This document shows, piece after piece, positions 40,135 to 51,806 of a stretch of DNA of 64,000 nucleotides. The notes beneath the pieces were generated by a model. It was not told the DNA's origin. It ran no database searches and was given only the letters and a program-made list of their open reading frames with translations. The position numbers and the translations under genes were made by a program. Origin of the DNA: Rhizobium herbae. GTDB lineage: Bacteria > Pseudomonadota > Alphaproteobacteria > Rhizobiales > Rhizobiaceae. The stretch's first letter is position 1. Each line of letters begins with the position of its first letter. The stretch is taken from contig NZ_JAGGJV010000002.1 in NCBI RefSeq assembly GCF_017873135.1, positions 434,001-498,000 of the forward strand, read 5' to 3'.

Positions 40135-42420
40135 TCAGCTATTGGCGTTGTGCGCCGCGAGTGCTGCCATGTTGACGATGTCGGAGTCCTTGGCGGACAT
40201 GGAGACGATCTGGACCGATTTGTCGAGACCGACGAGCAGCGGGCCGATCACGGTCGCCCCACCCAGTTCCTGAAGCATCTTGGTCGAGATCGACGCCGAG
40301 TGAAACGCCGGCATCACCAGCACGTTGGCTACGCCCGATAGGCGGCAGAACGGATACTGCTCCATCACCTTGGCATTCAGCGCGACGTCCGCCGCCATCT
40401 CGCCGTCATATTCGAAATCGACGCGGCGCTTGTCGAGGATAGCGACCGCCTCACGCACCCGCTCGGAACGTTCGCCGGAGGGATGACCGAAGGTGGAGTA
40501 GGCCAGAAGCGCCACGCGCGGCACATAACCAAGCCGGCGGGCAAGGCCTGCCGCTTCTTCGGCGATATCGGCCAGTTCATCCGCAGACGGCATGTCGTGA
40601 ACAGCGGTATCAGCAACCAGAACGGTGCGGCCACGGCAAAGCGCCAGCGACACGCCGATCACCCGGTGCCCCGGTTTCGGGTCGATGCAGCGGCGCACGT
40701 CGTCGAGCGCGGTGGAATAGTTGCGGGTGATGCCGGTCACCATGCCGTCCGCATCCCCAAGTGCCACCATGCAGGCGGCGAAGTGGTTGCGGTCGTTGTT
40801 GATCAGGCGCTGCGCGTCGCGGTGCAGGTAGCCATGCCGTTGCAGGCGAGCGTAGAGATAGTCCGTATAGGCACCGGTACGCTTGGAAATGCGGGCATTG
40901 ACGATCTGGATGCCGGGGCGGTCGAGGTCGATGCCCTCGCGTTCCGCCGTCTCGCGCATCCGGTCCTCGCGGCCGAGGAGCATCGCCGTGCCGAGGTCCT
41001 GGTTGGCATAGGCGAGCGCGGAGCGCATCATCTGCACCTCTTCGCCTTCGGCAAAGACGATGCGCTTTGGCTGGCGGCGGACGCGTTCGTAGATGCGTTG
41101 CAGCGTCGAGGCGATCGGGTCGCGGCGGGCCGACAGCTGGCGACCATAAGCGGCCAGATCCGGAATCTGCTTGCGCGCGACGCCGCTTTCCATCGCGGCC
41201 TTTGCGACTGCGACGGGGATGGACGAAATCAGGCGCGGGTCAAACGGCACGGGAATGATGTATTGCGGCCCGAAACGCGGGCGGTTGCCCTGATAGGCGG
41301 CCGCCACATCGTCCGGCACGTCCTCCTTGGCAAGGCTTGCAAGCGCCTCAGCGGCGGCAATCTTCATGGCCTCGTTGATGGTGGAGGCATGGACGTCGAG
41401 CGCACCGCGGAACATGTAGGGAAAGCATAGCACATTGTTGACTTGGTTCGGATAGTCGGATCGGCCTGTGGCCATGATTGCGTCGTCGCGAATGGCGGAT
41501 ACCTCCTCCGGCGTGATTTCCGGATCGGGATTGGCCATGGCAAAGATGATCGGCTTTGCGGCCATGGACCGGATCATCGCCTCCGAGAAGGCGCCCTTTT
41601 GTGATAGGCCGAGCACCACATCCGCACCATCCATCGCGTCTTCGAGCGTACGCCGGTCGGTCTTGGCAGCATGCGCCGTTTTCCATTGGTTCATGCCGTC
41701 GGTGCGGCCCTGATAGATGACGCCCTTCGTATCGCACATGATGATGTTTTCGGGCGCAAAACCCATCGACTTGATGAGCTCGACGCAGGCGATTGCCGCC
41801 GCGCCTGCACCATTGCACACCAGCCGGGTAGTCTTGAGATCACGGCCTGTCAGCTGCAGCGCGTTGATGAGGCCGGCGGTTGCGATGATCGCCGTGCCGT
41901 GCTGGTCGTCATGGAACACCGGAATATCCATGATCTCGCGCAGTTTCTGCTCGATGATGAAGCATTCCGGCGCCTTGATGTCCTCCAGATTGATACCTCC
42001 GAACGACGGTCCGAGGAACCGCACGCAATTGATGAATTCGTCGGCGTCTTCCGTATCGACTTCAAGGTCGATCGAATCGACGTCGGCAAAGCGCTTGAAC
42101 AGGACCGACTTTCCTTCCATCACCGGCTTGGAGGCGAGCGCCCCCAGATTGCCGAGCCCCAGGATGGCGGTTCCGTTCGAAATCACAGCGACCATGTTGC
42201 CGCGGGTCGTATAGTCATAGGCCTTGGACGGGTCGGCGGCGATCGCCTTCACGGGCACGGCGACGCCCGGCGAATAGGCAAGGGACAGATCGCGCTGCGT
42301 CGCCATCGGTTTGGTCGGCGAGATCTCCAGCTTGCCGGGCCGGCCCTGCGAATGGAAATCGAGCGCTTCCTGATCCGTGACGCTGGTTGCGCTGCGGTCG
42401 GTCTTGTCATTTGCGGGCAT
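40135..42420 (-). CDS. tme: NADP-dependent malic enzyme with phosphotransacetylase-like C-terminal domain
   Basis: A 761-residue protein. The N-terminal malic enzyme domain has [28 protein letters not shown] and [14 protein letters not shown] (NADP site). The C-terminal 320 residues ([37 protein letters not shown]) resemble phosphate acetyltransferase and are thought to be regulatory. It decarboxylates malate to pyruvate. GGAGGA precedes the ATG at 42420; in-frame sequence further upstream is a shadow of mutS. The assignment to tme rather than dme rests on gene neighbourhood (olsB, mutS, glnD). Confidence 0.88.
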   Translation of the reverse strand: MPANDKTDRSATSVTDQEALDFHSQGRPGKLEISPTKPMATQRDLSLAYSPGVAVPVKAIAADPSKAYDYTTRGNMVAVISNGTAILGLGNLGALASKPVMEGKSVLFKRFADVDSIDLEVDTEDADEFINCVRFLGPSFGGINLEDIKAPECFIIEQKLREIMDIPVFHDDQHGTAIIATAGLINALQLTGRDLKTTRLVCNGAGAAAIACVELIKSMGFAPENIIMCDTKGVIYQGRTDGMNQWKTAHAAKTDRRTLEDAMDGADVVLGLSQKGAFSEAMIRSMAAKPIIFAMANPDPEITPEEVSAIRDDAIMATGRSDYPNQVNNVLCFPYMFRGALDVHASTINEAMKIAAAEALASLAKEDVPDDVAAAYQGNRPRFGPQYIIPVPFDPRLISSIPVAVAKAAMESGVARKQIPDLAAYGRQLSARRDPIASTLQRIYERVRRQPKRIVFAEGEEVQMMRSALAYANQDLGTAMLLGREDRMRETAEREGIDLDRPGIQIVNARISKRTGAYTDYLYARLQRHGYLHRDAQRLINNDRNHFAACMVALGDADGMVTGITRNYSTALDDVRRCIDPKPGHRVIGVSLALCRGRTVLVADTAVHDMPSADELADIAEEAAGLARRLGYVPRVALLAYSTFGHPSGERSERVREAVAILDKRRVDFEYDGEMAADVALNAKVMEQYPFCRLSGVANVLVMPAFHSASISTKMLQELGGATVIGPLLVGLDKSVQIVSMSAKDSDIVNMAALAAHNANS

Positions 42421-42522
42421 GGGTCCTCCAACCTTTTGTGGGCGACGGCTCTCCTTAGCCGCTTTGTTGTTGTCTTCTATAAACGCGCATGGATAGTGTG
42501 GCACCACTTTTTTGGAACCAGC

Positions 42523-45264
42523 ATGACTTTTGTAGCCGAGCCGATCACCCGCAGAACCGAGGTTCTCACCGCCGTTCAACTGGCGACGGAGGAAAGCCGC
42601 GCCACGGCCACGCCGATGATGGAACAGTTCATCGAGATCAAGGCGAACAACCCGGATTCGCTGCTGTTCTACCGGATGGGCGATTTCTACGAGCTGTTCT
42701 TCCAGGATGCGGTTGAGGCGTCGCGGGCACTCGGCATCACGCTGACGAAGCGCGGTCAGCATCTCGGCCAGGAAATCCCGATGTGCGGTGTGCCGGTGCA
42801 TGCCGCCGATGACTACCTGCAGAAGCTGATCGGGCTGGGCTTCCGCGTCGCCGTCTGCGAGCAGGTCGAGGATCCGGCGGAAGCCAAGAAACGCGGCGGA
42901 AAATCTGTCGTCAAGCGTGACGTGGTGCGGCTGGTCACGCCGGGCACGATCACCGAGGACAAGCTGCTCTCGCCCTCGGAATCGAATTACCTGATGGCGC
43001 TGGCGCGAATCCGCGGCGGTGCCGAGCCGGCCATAGCACTTGCCTGGATCGACATTTCCACCGGCGTCTTCCGGTTGGCCGAAACCACCGAAACGCGGCT
43101 GCTCGCCGATATCCTGCGCATCGAGCCGCGCGAACTGATCCTGGCCGATACGGTCTTCCACGATCCGGATATGCGTCCGGTCATCGATATTCTCGGCCGT
43201 GTCGCCGTTCCGCAGCCGGCCGTGCTGTTCGATAGCGCCACGGCGGAAAACCGGGTGACGCGCTATTACGGCGTCAAGACGCTCGACGGCTTCGGCAGCT
43301 TTTCCCGCGCCGAGCTTGCCGCCGCTTCCGCCGCGATTTCCTATGTTGAAAAGACCCAGTTCGCCGAACGTCCGCCGCTGGGTGCACCCGAGCGAGAAAG
43401 TGCCGCTTCGACGCTGTTCATCGACCCCGCGACCCGCACCAATCTCGAACTGGTCAAGACCCAGTCCGGCGACCGCAACGGCACGCTGCTGAAGGCGCTG
43501 GACCGCACCGTGACCGGCAGCGGCGCCCGGCTTCTGGCCGAACGGTTGATGTCGCCGCTGACGGATCCGGAACGGATCAATGCGCGACTGGATTCCATCT
43601 CTGCACTCGCCGATCAGCCGGCCTTTTGCAGCGACCTGCGCTCCGCGCTCAAGCACGTGCCGGACATGCCCCGCGCCCTGTCACGCCTGTCACTCGGCCG
43701 CGGCGGCCCGCGCGATCTGGGCAGCATTCTTGCCGGATGTCAGTCTGCGGTCGAGGTGGCCGGCCTGCTTGGCCGTGGCGATCTTTCCGAGGAACTGGGT
43801 GCGGCGCTTCAAGCATTGAGGGTGTTGCCGCAGGACATGGTCCAGCAACTGGCCACCATTCTCGGCGACGAACTGCCGCTCTTGAAGCGCGACGGCGGTT
43901 TTCTCCGTGACGGCGCGAGCCCGGAACTCGACGAGATGCGGGCTTTGCGCGACCAGTCCCGCCGGGTGATTGCCGGCCTGCAGCTCGACTATGCCGAGGA
44001 AACCGGCATCAAGTCGCTGAAGATCAAGTATAACAACGTGCTTGGCTATTTCATCGAGGTGACCCAGGGCAATGCCGGGCCGATGACCGACAGCCCGGAG
44101 GCCAAGGCCCGCTATATCCATCGCCAGACCATGGCCAATGCCATGCGCTTCACCACGACGGAACTCTCCGATCTCGAAACGAAGATCGCCAACGCCGCCG
44201 ACCGGGCGTTGACGATCGAGCTCGAAGCTTTCGACAGGCTGTCCGCCTTAGTCGTGGCGGAAGCAGAAGCGATCAAGGCTGCTGCCCTGGCCCTCGCGGT
44301 GGTCGATGTCTCCGCCGGTCTCGCGACACTCGCCGAGGAGCAGGCCTATTGCCGCCCGCTGGTCGATACCTCGAAGATGTTTGCCATCGACGGCGGCCGT
44401 CATCCGGTGGTCGAACAGGCACTGCGCCGCCAGTCGGGGCAGGCTTTCGTTGCCAATGCCTGCGATCTGTCGCCGCATGACGGCGAGGGCGACGGGGCGA
44501 TCTGGCTGCTCACCGGTCCCAACATGGGCGGTAAATCGACCTTTCTGCGCCAGAACGCGCTGATCGCCATCATGGCGCAGATGGGCTCCTTCGTGCCTGC
44601 AGCATCCGCTCATATCGGCATCGTCGACCGGCTGTTTTCCCGCGTCGGCGCATCCGACGATCTGGCGCGTGGACGTTCAACTTTCATGGTCGAAATGGTC
44701 GAGACAGCCGCGATCCTCAACCAGGCCACGGATCGCTCCTTGGTCATCCTCGACGAGATCGGCCGTGGCACGGCCACGTTCGACGGCCTGTCGATCGCCT
44801 GGGCCTCCGTCGAGCATCTGCACGAGGCTAACCGTTGCCGCGGATTGTTCGCCACGCATTTCCATGAGCTGACGGTTCTCTCCGAAAAGCTCGGACGGCT
44901 GTCGAACGCCACGATGCGGGTCAAGGAATGGGACGGCGACGTCATCTTCCTGCACGAGGTCGGCCCCGGCGCCGCCGACCGCTCCTATGGCATCCAGGTC
45001 GCGCGCCTTGCCGGCCTTCCGGCCTCCGTCGTCGCGCGCGCCAAGGATGTTCTGGCGAAACTCGAGGATGCGGATCGCAAAAACCCGGCCAGCCAGCTGA
45101 TAGACGATCTGCCGCTGTTCCAGGTGGCGATCCGCCGCGAGGAGCGGACGAAAGCCGGGCCGTCGAAGGTCGAAGAGGCGCTGAAAAGTCTCAATCCGGA
45201 CGATATGACCCCGCGAGAGGCCATGGACGCGCTTTATGCGCTGAAGAAACAACTCGCGAAGTAG
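42523..45264 (+). CDS. mutS: DNA mismatch repair protein MutS
   Basis: A 913-residue MutS1. The mismatch-binding domain begins [30 protein letters not shown] (Phe-x-Glu mismatch reader); the connector, lever and clamp follow. The ATPase has [51 protein letters not shown] and [16 protein letters not shown]. The C-terminus ends [22 protein letters not shown], part of which is duplicated at 46.7 kb. Divergent from tme with a 102-bp gap. An N-terminal extension of about 30 residues is typical of rhizobia. Confidence 0.97.
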   Translation: MTFVAEPITRRTEVLTAVQLATEESRATATPMMEQFIEIKANNPDSLLFYRMGDFYELFFQDAVEASRALGITLTKRGQHLGQEIPMCGVPVHAADDYLQKLIGLGFRVAVCEQVEDPAEAKKRGGKSVVKRDVVRLVTPGTITEDKLLSPSESNYLMALARIRGGAEPAIALAWIDISTGVFRLAETTETRLLADILRIEPRELILADTVFHDPDMRPVIDILGRVAVPQPAVLFDSATAENRVTRYYGVKTLDGFGSFSRAELAAASAAISYVEKTQFAERPPLGAPERESAASTLFIDPATRTNLELVKTQSGDRNGTLLKALDRTVTGSGARLLAERLMSPLTDPERINARLDSISALADQPAFCSDLRSALKHVPDMPRALSRLSLGRGGPRDLGSILAGCQSAVEVAGLLGRGDLSEELGAALQALRVLPQDMVQQLATILGDELPLLKRDGGFLRDGASPELDEMRALRDQSRRVIAGLQLDYAEETGIKSLKIKYNNVLGYFIEVTQGNAGPMTDSPEAKARYIHRQTMANAMRFTTTELSDLETKIANAADRALTIELEAFDRLSALVVAEAEAIKAAALALAVVDVSAGLATLAEEQAYCRPLVDTSKMFAIDGGRHPVVEQALRRQSGQAFVANACDLSPHDGEGDGAIWLLTGPNMGGKSTFLRQNALIAIMAQMGSFVPAASAHIGIVDRLFSRVGASDDLARGRSTFMVEMVETAAILNQATDRSLVILDEIGRGTATFDGLSIAWASVEHLHEANRCRGLFATHFHELTVLSEKLGRLSNATMRVKEWDGDVIFLHEVGPGAADRSYGIQVARLAGLPASVVARAKDVLAKLEDADRKNPASQLIDDLPLFQVAIRREERTKAGPSKVEEALKSLNPDDMTPREAMDALYALKKQLAK

Positions 45265-45404
45265 GGTTTGAAGACCTGAAGCGCGTGTCGGCAGAGGGGC
45301 GCTATCGGTCACAAAATGACGTGAGCTGACGTCCCGCCGCGCAACTTTTCGTTTGAAATTTCTGGCCCTGCCCCTGTAGGTTACCCTGCGGGTTGGGGAT
45401 ATGG

Positions 45405-46673
45405 ATGACAAGCTGGTACTATAAATTGGGGAAGAAACCGGTTGGGCCTGTTTCTTCAGAAGAACTTGTCGAGCTGGCGAAAACGGGTGCGGTCAAGCCG
45501 GATACCAGACTCTGGCACCCCGGGATAAGCGATTGGAAAAAAGCAGTCGACATTGGTGATTTTAATATCCAGTTCGCGGAAGCCCGGGCGAATACTGCTG
45601 TAGAATTTAGTGATCCGACGCTTGCTCGTCCTTGGGCCAGATTCTGGGCTAGATTGATCGATGTCTATGTCGTCACGCTTGCCCTCGGCTATGCGATCGG
45701 ATTGCTTTCCTCGCTCTATATGCCCTCCCTTTATCTCAGAATCATAGCGCTCCCGAATGTAGTATTTGGCATGATCCTGCTGCCGCTTGCCGGCGTAGTT
45801 CTTGCTATCATGATGAGCCTGTCCGGAACCACGATCGGAAAGGCCATCGTTGGTATCAAGGTGCAAAACATATCCGGGTTCAATCGTTTTCTCTTCCATT
45901 TCACGCGCGAACTCAAAGTATGGATATTCGGGTTGTGTCTCGGAGTGCCCGTCGCATCTTTTATCTCCATGATTGTCCAGCACCGGCGTCTCTCGTTGAG
46001 CGGGTCGGCCAGTTACGACAAGGATTTCGCGACGGTTGGCGGCAGAAGTTCGATGCGGCGCGGCGCGATTGGCATTGCTGTTGCCATGTGTGTGCTTTCG
46101 TTCAACGGTTATCTTTCCTTTATGGACAGGATGGCCGCCAGCGACGTCTTCCTGACGCAGGACTGGACCAATCCGGCAACCGGCATGACGACGAGGTTGG
46201 CCAAGACCTGGGCTTTCGAGGAATTGGAGGCTGAAACCGGCAACGTCTATTATTTCTTCTCGGAAAAGCTGCTGGCGGAAATGGTATTTGGCTATGAGCC
46301 GATGGAGGAGGAGAACGTCGATCCCGTTGCCTACGGAGAAGCGCTTCAGGAGGCGATTTCGGACGAGGTGACGGTCAATTCGGAATGGACGCCCATCACG
46401 GTCAACGGCTTCAATGCAGCGCGGGCAACCGCCGTTCATAAAACGGCCGCAGACACGCATGTGGAAATCACCGTGGCGATTGCGGGAGGAAGCGCATGGC
46501 GCACTCTGGTCTTCGTCAGAGGCAGAGCGTTGAGCGGCTTCCCCGGAAGGGAGGAGCTTGCTGCGTCAGCGTTCTCCACCGCACGGGATATCAACGTTCC
46601 GACCAACATGCCTTGCGAGGAGGAAAGTTGCCTGTCGTTTCTCTACGTGGGCAAGTCGCGAACAGCGTTCTGA
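45405..46673 (+). CDS. GYF-domain/RDD-family membrane protein of unknown function
   Basis: A 422-residue protein. Residues 1-45 (TSWYYKLGKKPVGPVSSEEL, KPDTRLWHPGISDWKKA) are a GYF_2 domain. About 65-200 is an RDD domain with three or four membrane helices (PWARFWARLIDVYVVTLALG, ISFMIVQHRR-type end). After another helix near 215-230, a soluble C-terminal domain of about 190 residues (FLTQDWTNPATGMTTRL to the end) is unrecognised. Base usage looks less GC-rich than mutS and glnD. It sits between mutS and a broken copy of the mutS tail, suggesting insertion. Confidence 0.8.
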   Translation: MTSWYYKLGKKPVGPVSSEELVELAKTGAVKPDTRLWHPGISDWKKAVDIGDFNIQFAEARANTAVEFSDPTLARPWARFWARLIDVYVVTLALGYAIGLLSSLYMPSLYLRIIALPNVVFGMILLPLAGVVLAIMMSLSGTTIGKAIVGIKVQNISGFNRFLFHFTRELKVWIFGLCLGVPVASFISMIVQHRRLSLSGSASYDKDFATVGGRSSMRRGAIGIAVAMCVLSFNGYLSFMDRMAASDVFLTQDWTNPATGMTTRLAKTWAFEELEAETGNVYYFFSEKLLAEMVFGYEPMEEENVDPVAYGEALQEAISDEVTVNSEWTPITVNGFNAARATAVHKTAADTHVEITVAIAGGSAWRTLVFVRGRALSGFPGREELAASAFSTARDINVPTNMPCEEESCLSFLYVGKSRTAF

Positions 46674-46710
46674 GAGGACCGCGATTTCCAACAAATATCC
46701 GCCCTTGAAG

Positions 46711-46845
46711 AAATTCGACGGGATATCGCGCATGCGTCCACCCGGTTCGAATGGGCTTTGAAAACCACCGATCCAGATGATATGACCCCGCGAGAGCCAT
46801 GGACGCGCTTTGTGCGCTGAAGAAACGACTTGGCAATTCTTGACC
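46711..46845 (+). pseudogene. Degenerate second copy of the mutS 3' end
   Basis: Translated in frame, the bases give IRRDIAHASTRFEWALK then [11 protein letters not shown] and, after a one-base deletion near 46796, MDALCALKKRLGNS and a stop. This parallels the mutS ending [44 protein letters not shown] (45129-45264). Exact shared runs include GATATGACCCCGCGAGAG and CCATGGACGCGCTTT. Many differences are synonymous (GCG/GCT, CTG/TTG, CCG/CCA, GAC/GAT). Confidence 0.85.
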
Positions 46846-46940
46846 GCTAAAGTCTTGTCCATTCTCGGACAAAAGGTCTATAGCGCATGCACAAGCAGCG
46901 GCTCGCAGAGCCTGCCGGACAGGAAGACGGTCGGCATTTG

Positions 46941-49787
46941 ATGGCCAAGCATGAAACGTCATTTCACGACATCCTGAATGTCGCAGCACTCAGAGCCAAG
47001 TGCAGCTTTATCGCTTCGGCGCATGCGGAGCATCGCGACCTGATGCGTCAGGCGCTCCTGACGGCGTTCAAGCAGGCCAATCTCGAAGGCCGCGAAAAGG
47101 CGCGCGAACTGCTGCTGCAGGACGGCAGCGGGCTGAAATGCGCCGAGCGGATTTCCTGGCTGCAGGACCAGTTGATCACCGTGCTGCACGATTTCGTCCT
47201 GAACGAGGTTTTCAACGCCGCCAATGCGCAGCCCTGGACGCGTATCGCCGTCACAGCCGTGGGCGGCTATGGCCGGGGTACGCTGGCGCCGGGCTCGGAT
47301 ATCGATCTCCTGTTCCTGCTGCCGGTGAAGAAAGCGGTCTGGGCCGAGCCGGCGATCGAGTTCATGCTCTATATTCTCTGGGATCTCGGCTTCAAGGTCG
47401 GTCACGCGACGCGCACGATCGACGAATGCATCCGCCTGTCGCGCAGCGACATGACGATCCGCACGGCGATCCTCGAAACGCGCTACATCTGTGGATCGAA
47501 GGAACTGGCCGACGAGCTCGAGGCCCGCTTCGACAGCGAAATCGTCAAGAACACCGGGCCTGATTTCATCGCCGCCAAGCTTGCCGAGCGCGACGAGCGC
47601 CACCGCAAGGCGGGCGACACCCGCTATCTGGTCGAGCCGAACGTCAAGGAAGGCAAGGGCGGTCTGCGCGATATCCACACGCTGTTCTGGATCGCCAAGT
47701 ATTTCTACCGCGTCAAGGATTCGGCCGATCTCATCAAGCTCGGGGTTCTCTCGCGGCAGGAATATTATCTCTTCCAGAAGGCCGATGATTTCCTCTGGGC
47801 GGTGCGCTGCCACATGCATTTCCTCACGGGCAAGGCGGAAGAGCGGCTGTCTTTCGACATCCAGCGCGAGATTGCCGAAAGCCTCGGTTATCATGATCAC
47901 CCGGGCATGACGGCCGTCGAGCGCTTCATGAAGCACTACTTTCTGGTCGCCAAGAATGTCGGGGATCTCACCCGCATCTTCTGCGCGGCGCTCGAGGACC
48001 AGCAGGCCAAGCAGCTCCCGGGGTTCAGCGCGGCGCTCAGCCGTTTCACCCATCGCATCCGCAAGATCGCCGGCACGCTGGAGTTCGTCGATGACGGCGG
48101 CCGCATCGCACTTGCAAGCCCCGATATCTTCAAGCGCGACCCCGTCAACCTGATCCGCATCTTCCATATGGCCGATATCAACGGGCTGGAGTTCCATCCG
48201 GCGGCCTTGAAGCAGGTGACCCGGTCTCTTGCGTTGATCACGCCGGCCGTACGCGACAACGAGGAAGCCAACCGCCTCTTCATGTCGATGCTGACGTCGC
48301 GCCGCGACCCGGAACTGATTCTGCGGCGGATGAACGAGGCCGGCGTGCTCGGCCGCTTCATCCCGGAGTTCGGCAAGATCGTTTCGCTGATGCAGTTCAA
48401 CATGTACCACCACTATACGGTGGACGAGCATCTGCTGCGCGCCGTCGATGTGCTTTCGAGGATCGATCAGGGCCGGGACGAGGAGCTTCACCCGCTCGCC
48501 GTCAAGCTGATGCCGGGCATCGAGGATCGCACCGCGCTGTTCGTCGCCGTCCTCCTGCACGACGTCGCCAAGGGCCGTCCGGAAGATCATTCCGCCGCCG
48601 GAGCCAGGGTCGCCCGCAAGCTCGGTCCGCGCTTCGGGCTGACGCCGAAGCAGACCGAGACGGTCGCCTGGCTGATCGAGGAGCATCTGACCATGTCGAT
48701 GGTCGCGCAGACGCGCGACCTCAACGACCGCAAGACGATCATCGATTTCGCGGAGAAGGTGCAGTCGCTCGACCGGCTGAAAATGCTGCTGATCCTGACG
48801 ATCGCCGACATCCGCGCCGTTGGCCCCGGTGTATGGAACGGCTGGAAAGGCCAGCTTCTGCGCACGCTCTACTACGAGACCGAATTGCTTCTGTCCGGCG
48901 GTTTTTCCGATCTGCCGCGCAAGGAGCGTGCGGCGCATGCCGCCGACATGCTTTTCGATGCGCTGTCCGACTGGAGCCAGAAGGACCGCAAGACCTACAC
49001 CAAGCTGCATTACCAGCCCTACCTGCTTTCTGTCCCGCTCGAAGACCAGTTGAGGCATGCCAAATTCATTCGCGAGGCCGACAAGGCCGGCCGGACGCTG
49101 GCAACGATGGTGCGCACCCACCAGTTCCACGCCATCACCGAAATCACCGTGCTGTCGCCCGACCATCCGCGCCTGCTCGCTGTGATCGCCGGCGCCTGCG
49201 CGGCTGCCGGCGCCAACATCGTCGATGCGCAGATTTTCACCACTTCGGACGGCCGCGCGCTCGATACGATCCTCATCAATCGCGAGTTTCCGATCGATGA
49301 CGACGAAATGCGCCGGGCGGCCAGCATCGGCAAGATGATCGAGGATGTGCTGTCGGGCGCCAAGCGCCTGCCCGAGGTGATCGCCAGCCGCACCAAGCAT
49401 CGCAAGCGCAACAAGGCTTTCACCGTGCCGCCGGCCGTTACCATCAGCAACAGCCTCTCCAACAAGTTCACCGTCATCGAGGTCGAGTGCCTCGATCGCA
49501 CCGGCCTTCTGTCGGAAGTCACCGCCGTGCTCTCCGATCTCTCGCTCGACATCGCCTCCGCGCACATCACCACCTTCGGCGAGAAGGTCATCGACACCTT
49601 CTATGTCACCGACCTCGTCGGCCAGAAGATCACCAATGAGGGCCGGCACGGCAATATCGTAGCGCGGCTGAAGGCCGTGATGTCGGACGAGGCGGACGAA
49701 ATGCGCGACCGTATGCCCTCGGGCATGATCGCGCCGCAGAACACGCGGTCCGTTACCGGCGCAAAGAAGGCCAAGGCAGAATCATGA
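46941..49787 (+). CDS. glnD: Bifunctional uridylyltransferase/uridylyl-removing enzyme (PII sensor)
   Basis: A protein of about 948 residues that uridylylates PII proteins when glutamine is low. The nucleotidyltransferase domain has [19 protein letters not shown]; the HD hydrolase has [14 protein letters not shown]; two C-terminal ACT domains ([26 protein letters not shown] and [31 protein letters not shown]) sense glutamine. [12 protein letters not shown] at 46941 matches the rhizobial N-terminus; an ATG at 46887 with AAGG upstream is an alternative. murJ overlaps its end. Confidence 0.96.
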   Translation: MAKHETSFHDILNVAALRAKCSFIASAHAEHRDLMRQALLTAFKQANLEGREKARELLLQDGSGLKCAERISWLQDQLITVLHDFVLNEVFNAANAQPWTRIAVTAVGGYGRGTLAPGSDIDLLFLLPVKKAVWAEPAIEFMLYILWDLGFKVGHATRTIDECIRLSRSDMTIRTAILETRYICGSKELADELEARFDSEIVKNTGPDFIAAKLAERDERHRKAGDTRYLVEPNVKEGKGGLRDIHTLFWIAKYFYRVKDSADLIKLGVLSRQEYYLFQKADDFLWAVRCHMHFLTGKAEERLSFDIQREIAESLGYHDHPGMTAVERFMKHYFLVAKNVGDLTRIFCAALEDQQAKQLPGFSAALSRFTHRIRKIAGTLEFVDDGGRIALASPDIFKRDPVNLIRIFHMADINGLEFHPAALKQVTRSLALITPAVRDNEEANRLFMSMLTSRRDPELILRRMNEAGVLGRFIPEFGKIVSLMQFNMYHHYTVDEHLLRAVDVLSRIDQGRDEELHPLAVKLMPGIEDRTALFVAVLLHDVAKGRPEDHSAAGARVARKLGPRFGLTPKQTETVAWLIEEHLTMSMVAQTRDLNDRKTIIDFAEKVQSLDRLKMLLILTIADIRAVGPGVWNGWKGQLLRTLYYETELLLSGGFSDLPRKERAAHAADMLFDALSDWSQKDRKTYTKLHYQPYLLSVPLEDQLRHAKFIREADKAGRTLATMVRTHQFHAITEITVLSPDHPRLLAVIAGACAAAGANIVDAQIFTTSDGRALDTILINREFPIDDDEMRRAASIGKMIEDVLSGAKRLPEVIASRTKHRKRNKAFTVPPAVTISNSLSNKFTVIEVECLDRTGLLSEVTAVLSDLSLDIASAHITTFGEKVIDTFYVTDLVGQKITNEGRHGNIVARLKAVMSDEADEMRDRMPSGMIAPQNTRSVTGAKKAKAES

Positions 49788-51376
49788 GTCTCGTCCGGAA
49801 GTTCATGACCGTCGGCGGCGCCACGCTCGGCAGCCGCATCTTCGGCTTCGCCCGCGAAACGCTGATGGCGGCAGCGCTGGGCACCGGCCCGATGGCCGAC
49901 GTTTTCTACGCTGCCTTCCGCTTCCCCAACCTCTTCCGCCGTCTGTTTGCCGAGGGTGCCTTCAATGCTGCCTTCGTGCCGCTGTTTTCCAAGGAGATCG
50001 AGGCGAACGGCACCGATGGCGCCAAGCGTTTCTCCGAGGAAGTCTTCGGCGTACTCTTCACCGTGCTGCTGCTGATCACCATCGTGATGGAATTCTCGAT
50101 GCCGCTTCTGGTGCGTTTCGTGATCGCGCCCGGATTTGCCGATGATGTCGAGAAATCGAGCCTGACTGTCCGCATGGCGATGGTGATGTTTCCCTATCTC
50201 ATGTGCATGTCGCTGACGGCGATGATGAGCGGCATGCTCAATTCGCTGCATCACTTCTTCGCTGCCGCCGTCGCGCCGATCTTCCTCAACGTCGTGATGA
50301 TCGGCGCCCTGTTCTATGCGCTCTATACCGGGGCCGATCCGCTCGCCACCGCCTGGTATCTGTCCTGGGGCGTGCTCGCCGCCGGCGTCCTGCAGCTTGC
50401 TGTCGTCTATCTCGGCGTCATCCATGCCGGCATGAGCATAGGGCTCAGGCTGCCTCGCTTCACGCCCAATGTCAGGCGCCTGCTGATCCTGGCGGTGCCC
50501 GCCGCCATTACCGGCGGCATCACCCAGATCAACCAGCTGATCGGCCAGGCGATCGCCTCGGCCCAGGACGGTGCCATTGCCGCCCTGCAATATGCCGACC
50601 GCATCTACCAGCTGCCGCTCGGCGTCGTCGGCATTGCCGTCGGCGTCGTGCTCTTGCCGGAATTGTCGCGCGCGCTGAAGGGTGGCAGTCTGCGCGAGGC
50701 CGGAAACCTGCAGAACCGGTCGATCGAGTTCGTGCTGTTCCTGACAATCCCCGCGGCCTTCGCCCTGTGGATCCTGTCCGATGAAATCATCCGCGTGTTG
50801 TACGAGCGTGGCGCCTTCCACGCGCAGAACACCGCTGTCGTCGGATCGATTCTCGCCATCTACGGCATCGGCCTGCCGGCCTTCGTGCTGATCAAGGCGC
50901 TGCAGCCGGGGTTCTACGCCCGCGAGGATACGAAGACGCCGATGCGCTTTTCCGCCGTTGCCGTTGCCGTCAACTGTGCCCTTGCGCTGACCTTGTTTCC
51001 CCGCCTCGGTGCACCGGGCATTGCCGTTGCCGAAGCTACGGCCGGCTGGATCAGCACGGTTCTTCTTTTCGTCACGCTGCTTCGCCGCGGTCACCTTGCC
51101 TGGGAATGGGCGCTTGTCCGGCGCACGGCTCTTCTCATCGTTGCAGCGGCAATCATGGGCGGTGTTCTCTACTATCTCCGCGGCGTCTTCGCAGCCTCGC
51201 TCGCTTCAGGTTCGCCGTTACTCACCAAACTGGGCGCGCTTGGACTTTTGATCGGTGTCTCGATGGTGGTGTATTTCGCCGTCGCCTTCCTGATCGGCGG
51301 CGCCGATCTCGGCATGATCCGGCGCAACATGAAGCGCAAGGCCGGTTCCGAACCTGCGCCGCCGGCCGATCTTTGA
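49784..51376 (+). CDS. murJ: Lipid II flippase MurJ
   Basis: A 530-residue MATE-like membrane protein with about 14 helices. [32 protein letters not shown] is the conserved first helix, and [25 protein letters not shown] is the MurJ/MviN signature including its essential arginines. It flips lipid-linked peptidoglycan precursor across the inner membrane. It overlaps glnD by four bases; glnD-murJ coupling is common in Rhizobiales. Confidence 0.96.
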   Translation: MSLVRKFMTVGGATLGSRIFGFARETLMAAALGTGPMADVFYAAFRFPNLFRRLFAEGAFNAAFVPLFSKEIEANGTDGAKRFSEEVFGVLFTVLLLITIVMEFSMPLLVRFVIAPGFADDVEKSSLTVRMAMVMFPYLMCMSLTAMMSGMLNSLHHFFAAAVAPIFLNVVMIGALFYALYTGADPLATAWYLSWGVLAAGVLQLAVVYLGVIHAGMSIGLRLPRFTPNVRRLLILAVPAAITGGITQINQLIGQAIASAQDGAIAALQYADRIYQLPLGVVGIAVGVVLLPELSRALKGGSLREAGNLQNRSIEFVLFLTIPAAFALWILSDEIIRVLYERGAFHAQNTAVVGSILAIYGIGLPAFVLIKALQPGFYAREDTKTPMRFSAVAVAVNCALALTLFPRLGAPGIAVAEATAGWISTVLLFVTLLRRGHLAWEWALVRRTALLIVAAAIMGGVLYYLRGVFAASLASGSPLLTKLGALGLLIGVSMVVYFAVAFLIGGADLGMIRRNMKRKAGSEPAPPADL

Positions 51377-51389
51377 GGCAGTAACCCCG

Positions 51390-51782
51390 ATGAAGCAAAT
51401 CATTGCCCGTATCACCCTTGTCGTGCCCGACTACGATGAGGCTGTCGCTTTTTACTGCGGCGCGCTCGGTTTCGATCTTCTCGAAGACACTGATCTGGGC
51501 GAGGGAAAACGCTGGGTGCTGGTTCGGCCGAAGGGTGCCACCGAGACGGCGCTTCTGATCGCCAAAGCCGAAGGCGAGGCCCAGCAGGCGGCGGTCGGCA
51601 ATCAGACAGGCGGCCGTGTCGGGTTTTTCCTCTTCACCGACGATTTTGACTGTGATCACCAGTCCATGCTGGCGGCAGGGGTTCGGTTCACGGAAGAGCC
51701 GCGCCGCGAGGTTTATGGAACCGTCGCCGTGTTTGCAGATCCCTTCGGCAATATGTGGGATCTGCTTCAGCCCGCGCGCTGA
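51390..51782 (+). CDS. VOC (glyoxalase-like) family protein
   Basis: A 130-residue protein: IARITLVVPDYDEAVAFYCGALGFDLLEDTDLGEGKRWVLVRP is the first half-module, and FADPFGNMWDLLQPA the usual ending. GRVGFFLFTDDFDCDHQSMLAAG begins the second module. The fold gives metal-dependent lyases or dioxygenases as well as simple binding proteins; the substrate is unknown. It follows murJ by 13 bp, so it is probably in the same transcript. Confidence 0.9.
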   Translation: MKQIIARITLVVPDYDEAVAFYCGALGFDLLEDTDLGEGKRWVLVRPKGATETALLIAKAEGEAQQAAVGNQTGGRVGFFLFTDDFDCDHQSMLAAGVRFTEEPRREVYGTVAVFADPFGNMWDLLQPAR

Positions 51783-51806
51783 GCCGGATCAAACGAAAGG
51801 CCGGCG

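Noticed and set aside
41671-42522. N-terminal extension of the mutS frame back over tme
   Set aside because: The extra residues are the antisense of tme; MutS homology begins only near 42523.
42421-43656. N-terminal extension of the tme frame over mutS
   Set aside because: Antisense of mutS; the malic enzyme start at 42420 has a good ribosome-binding site.
46741-46756. tRNA-like T-loop sequence GGTTCGAA
   Set aside because: No acceptor, D or anticodon stems can be formed around it; it belongs to the mutS remnant.
46959-49649. Minus-strand ORF of 896 codons opposite glnD
   Set aside because: Complete overlap with glnD, whose domains are all identified; no motif in the reverse frame.
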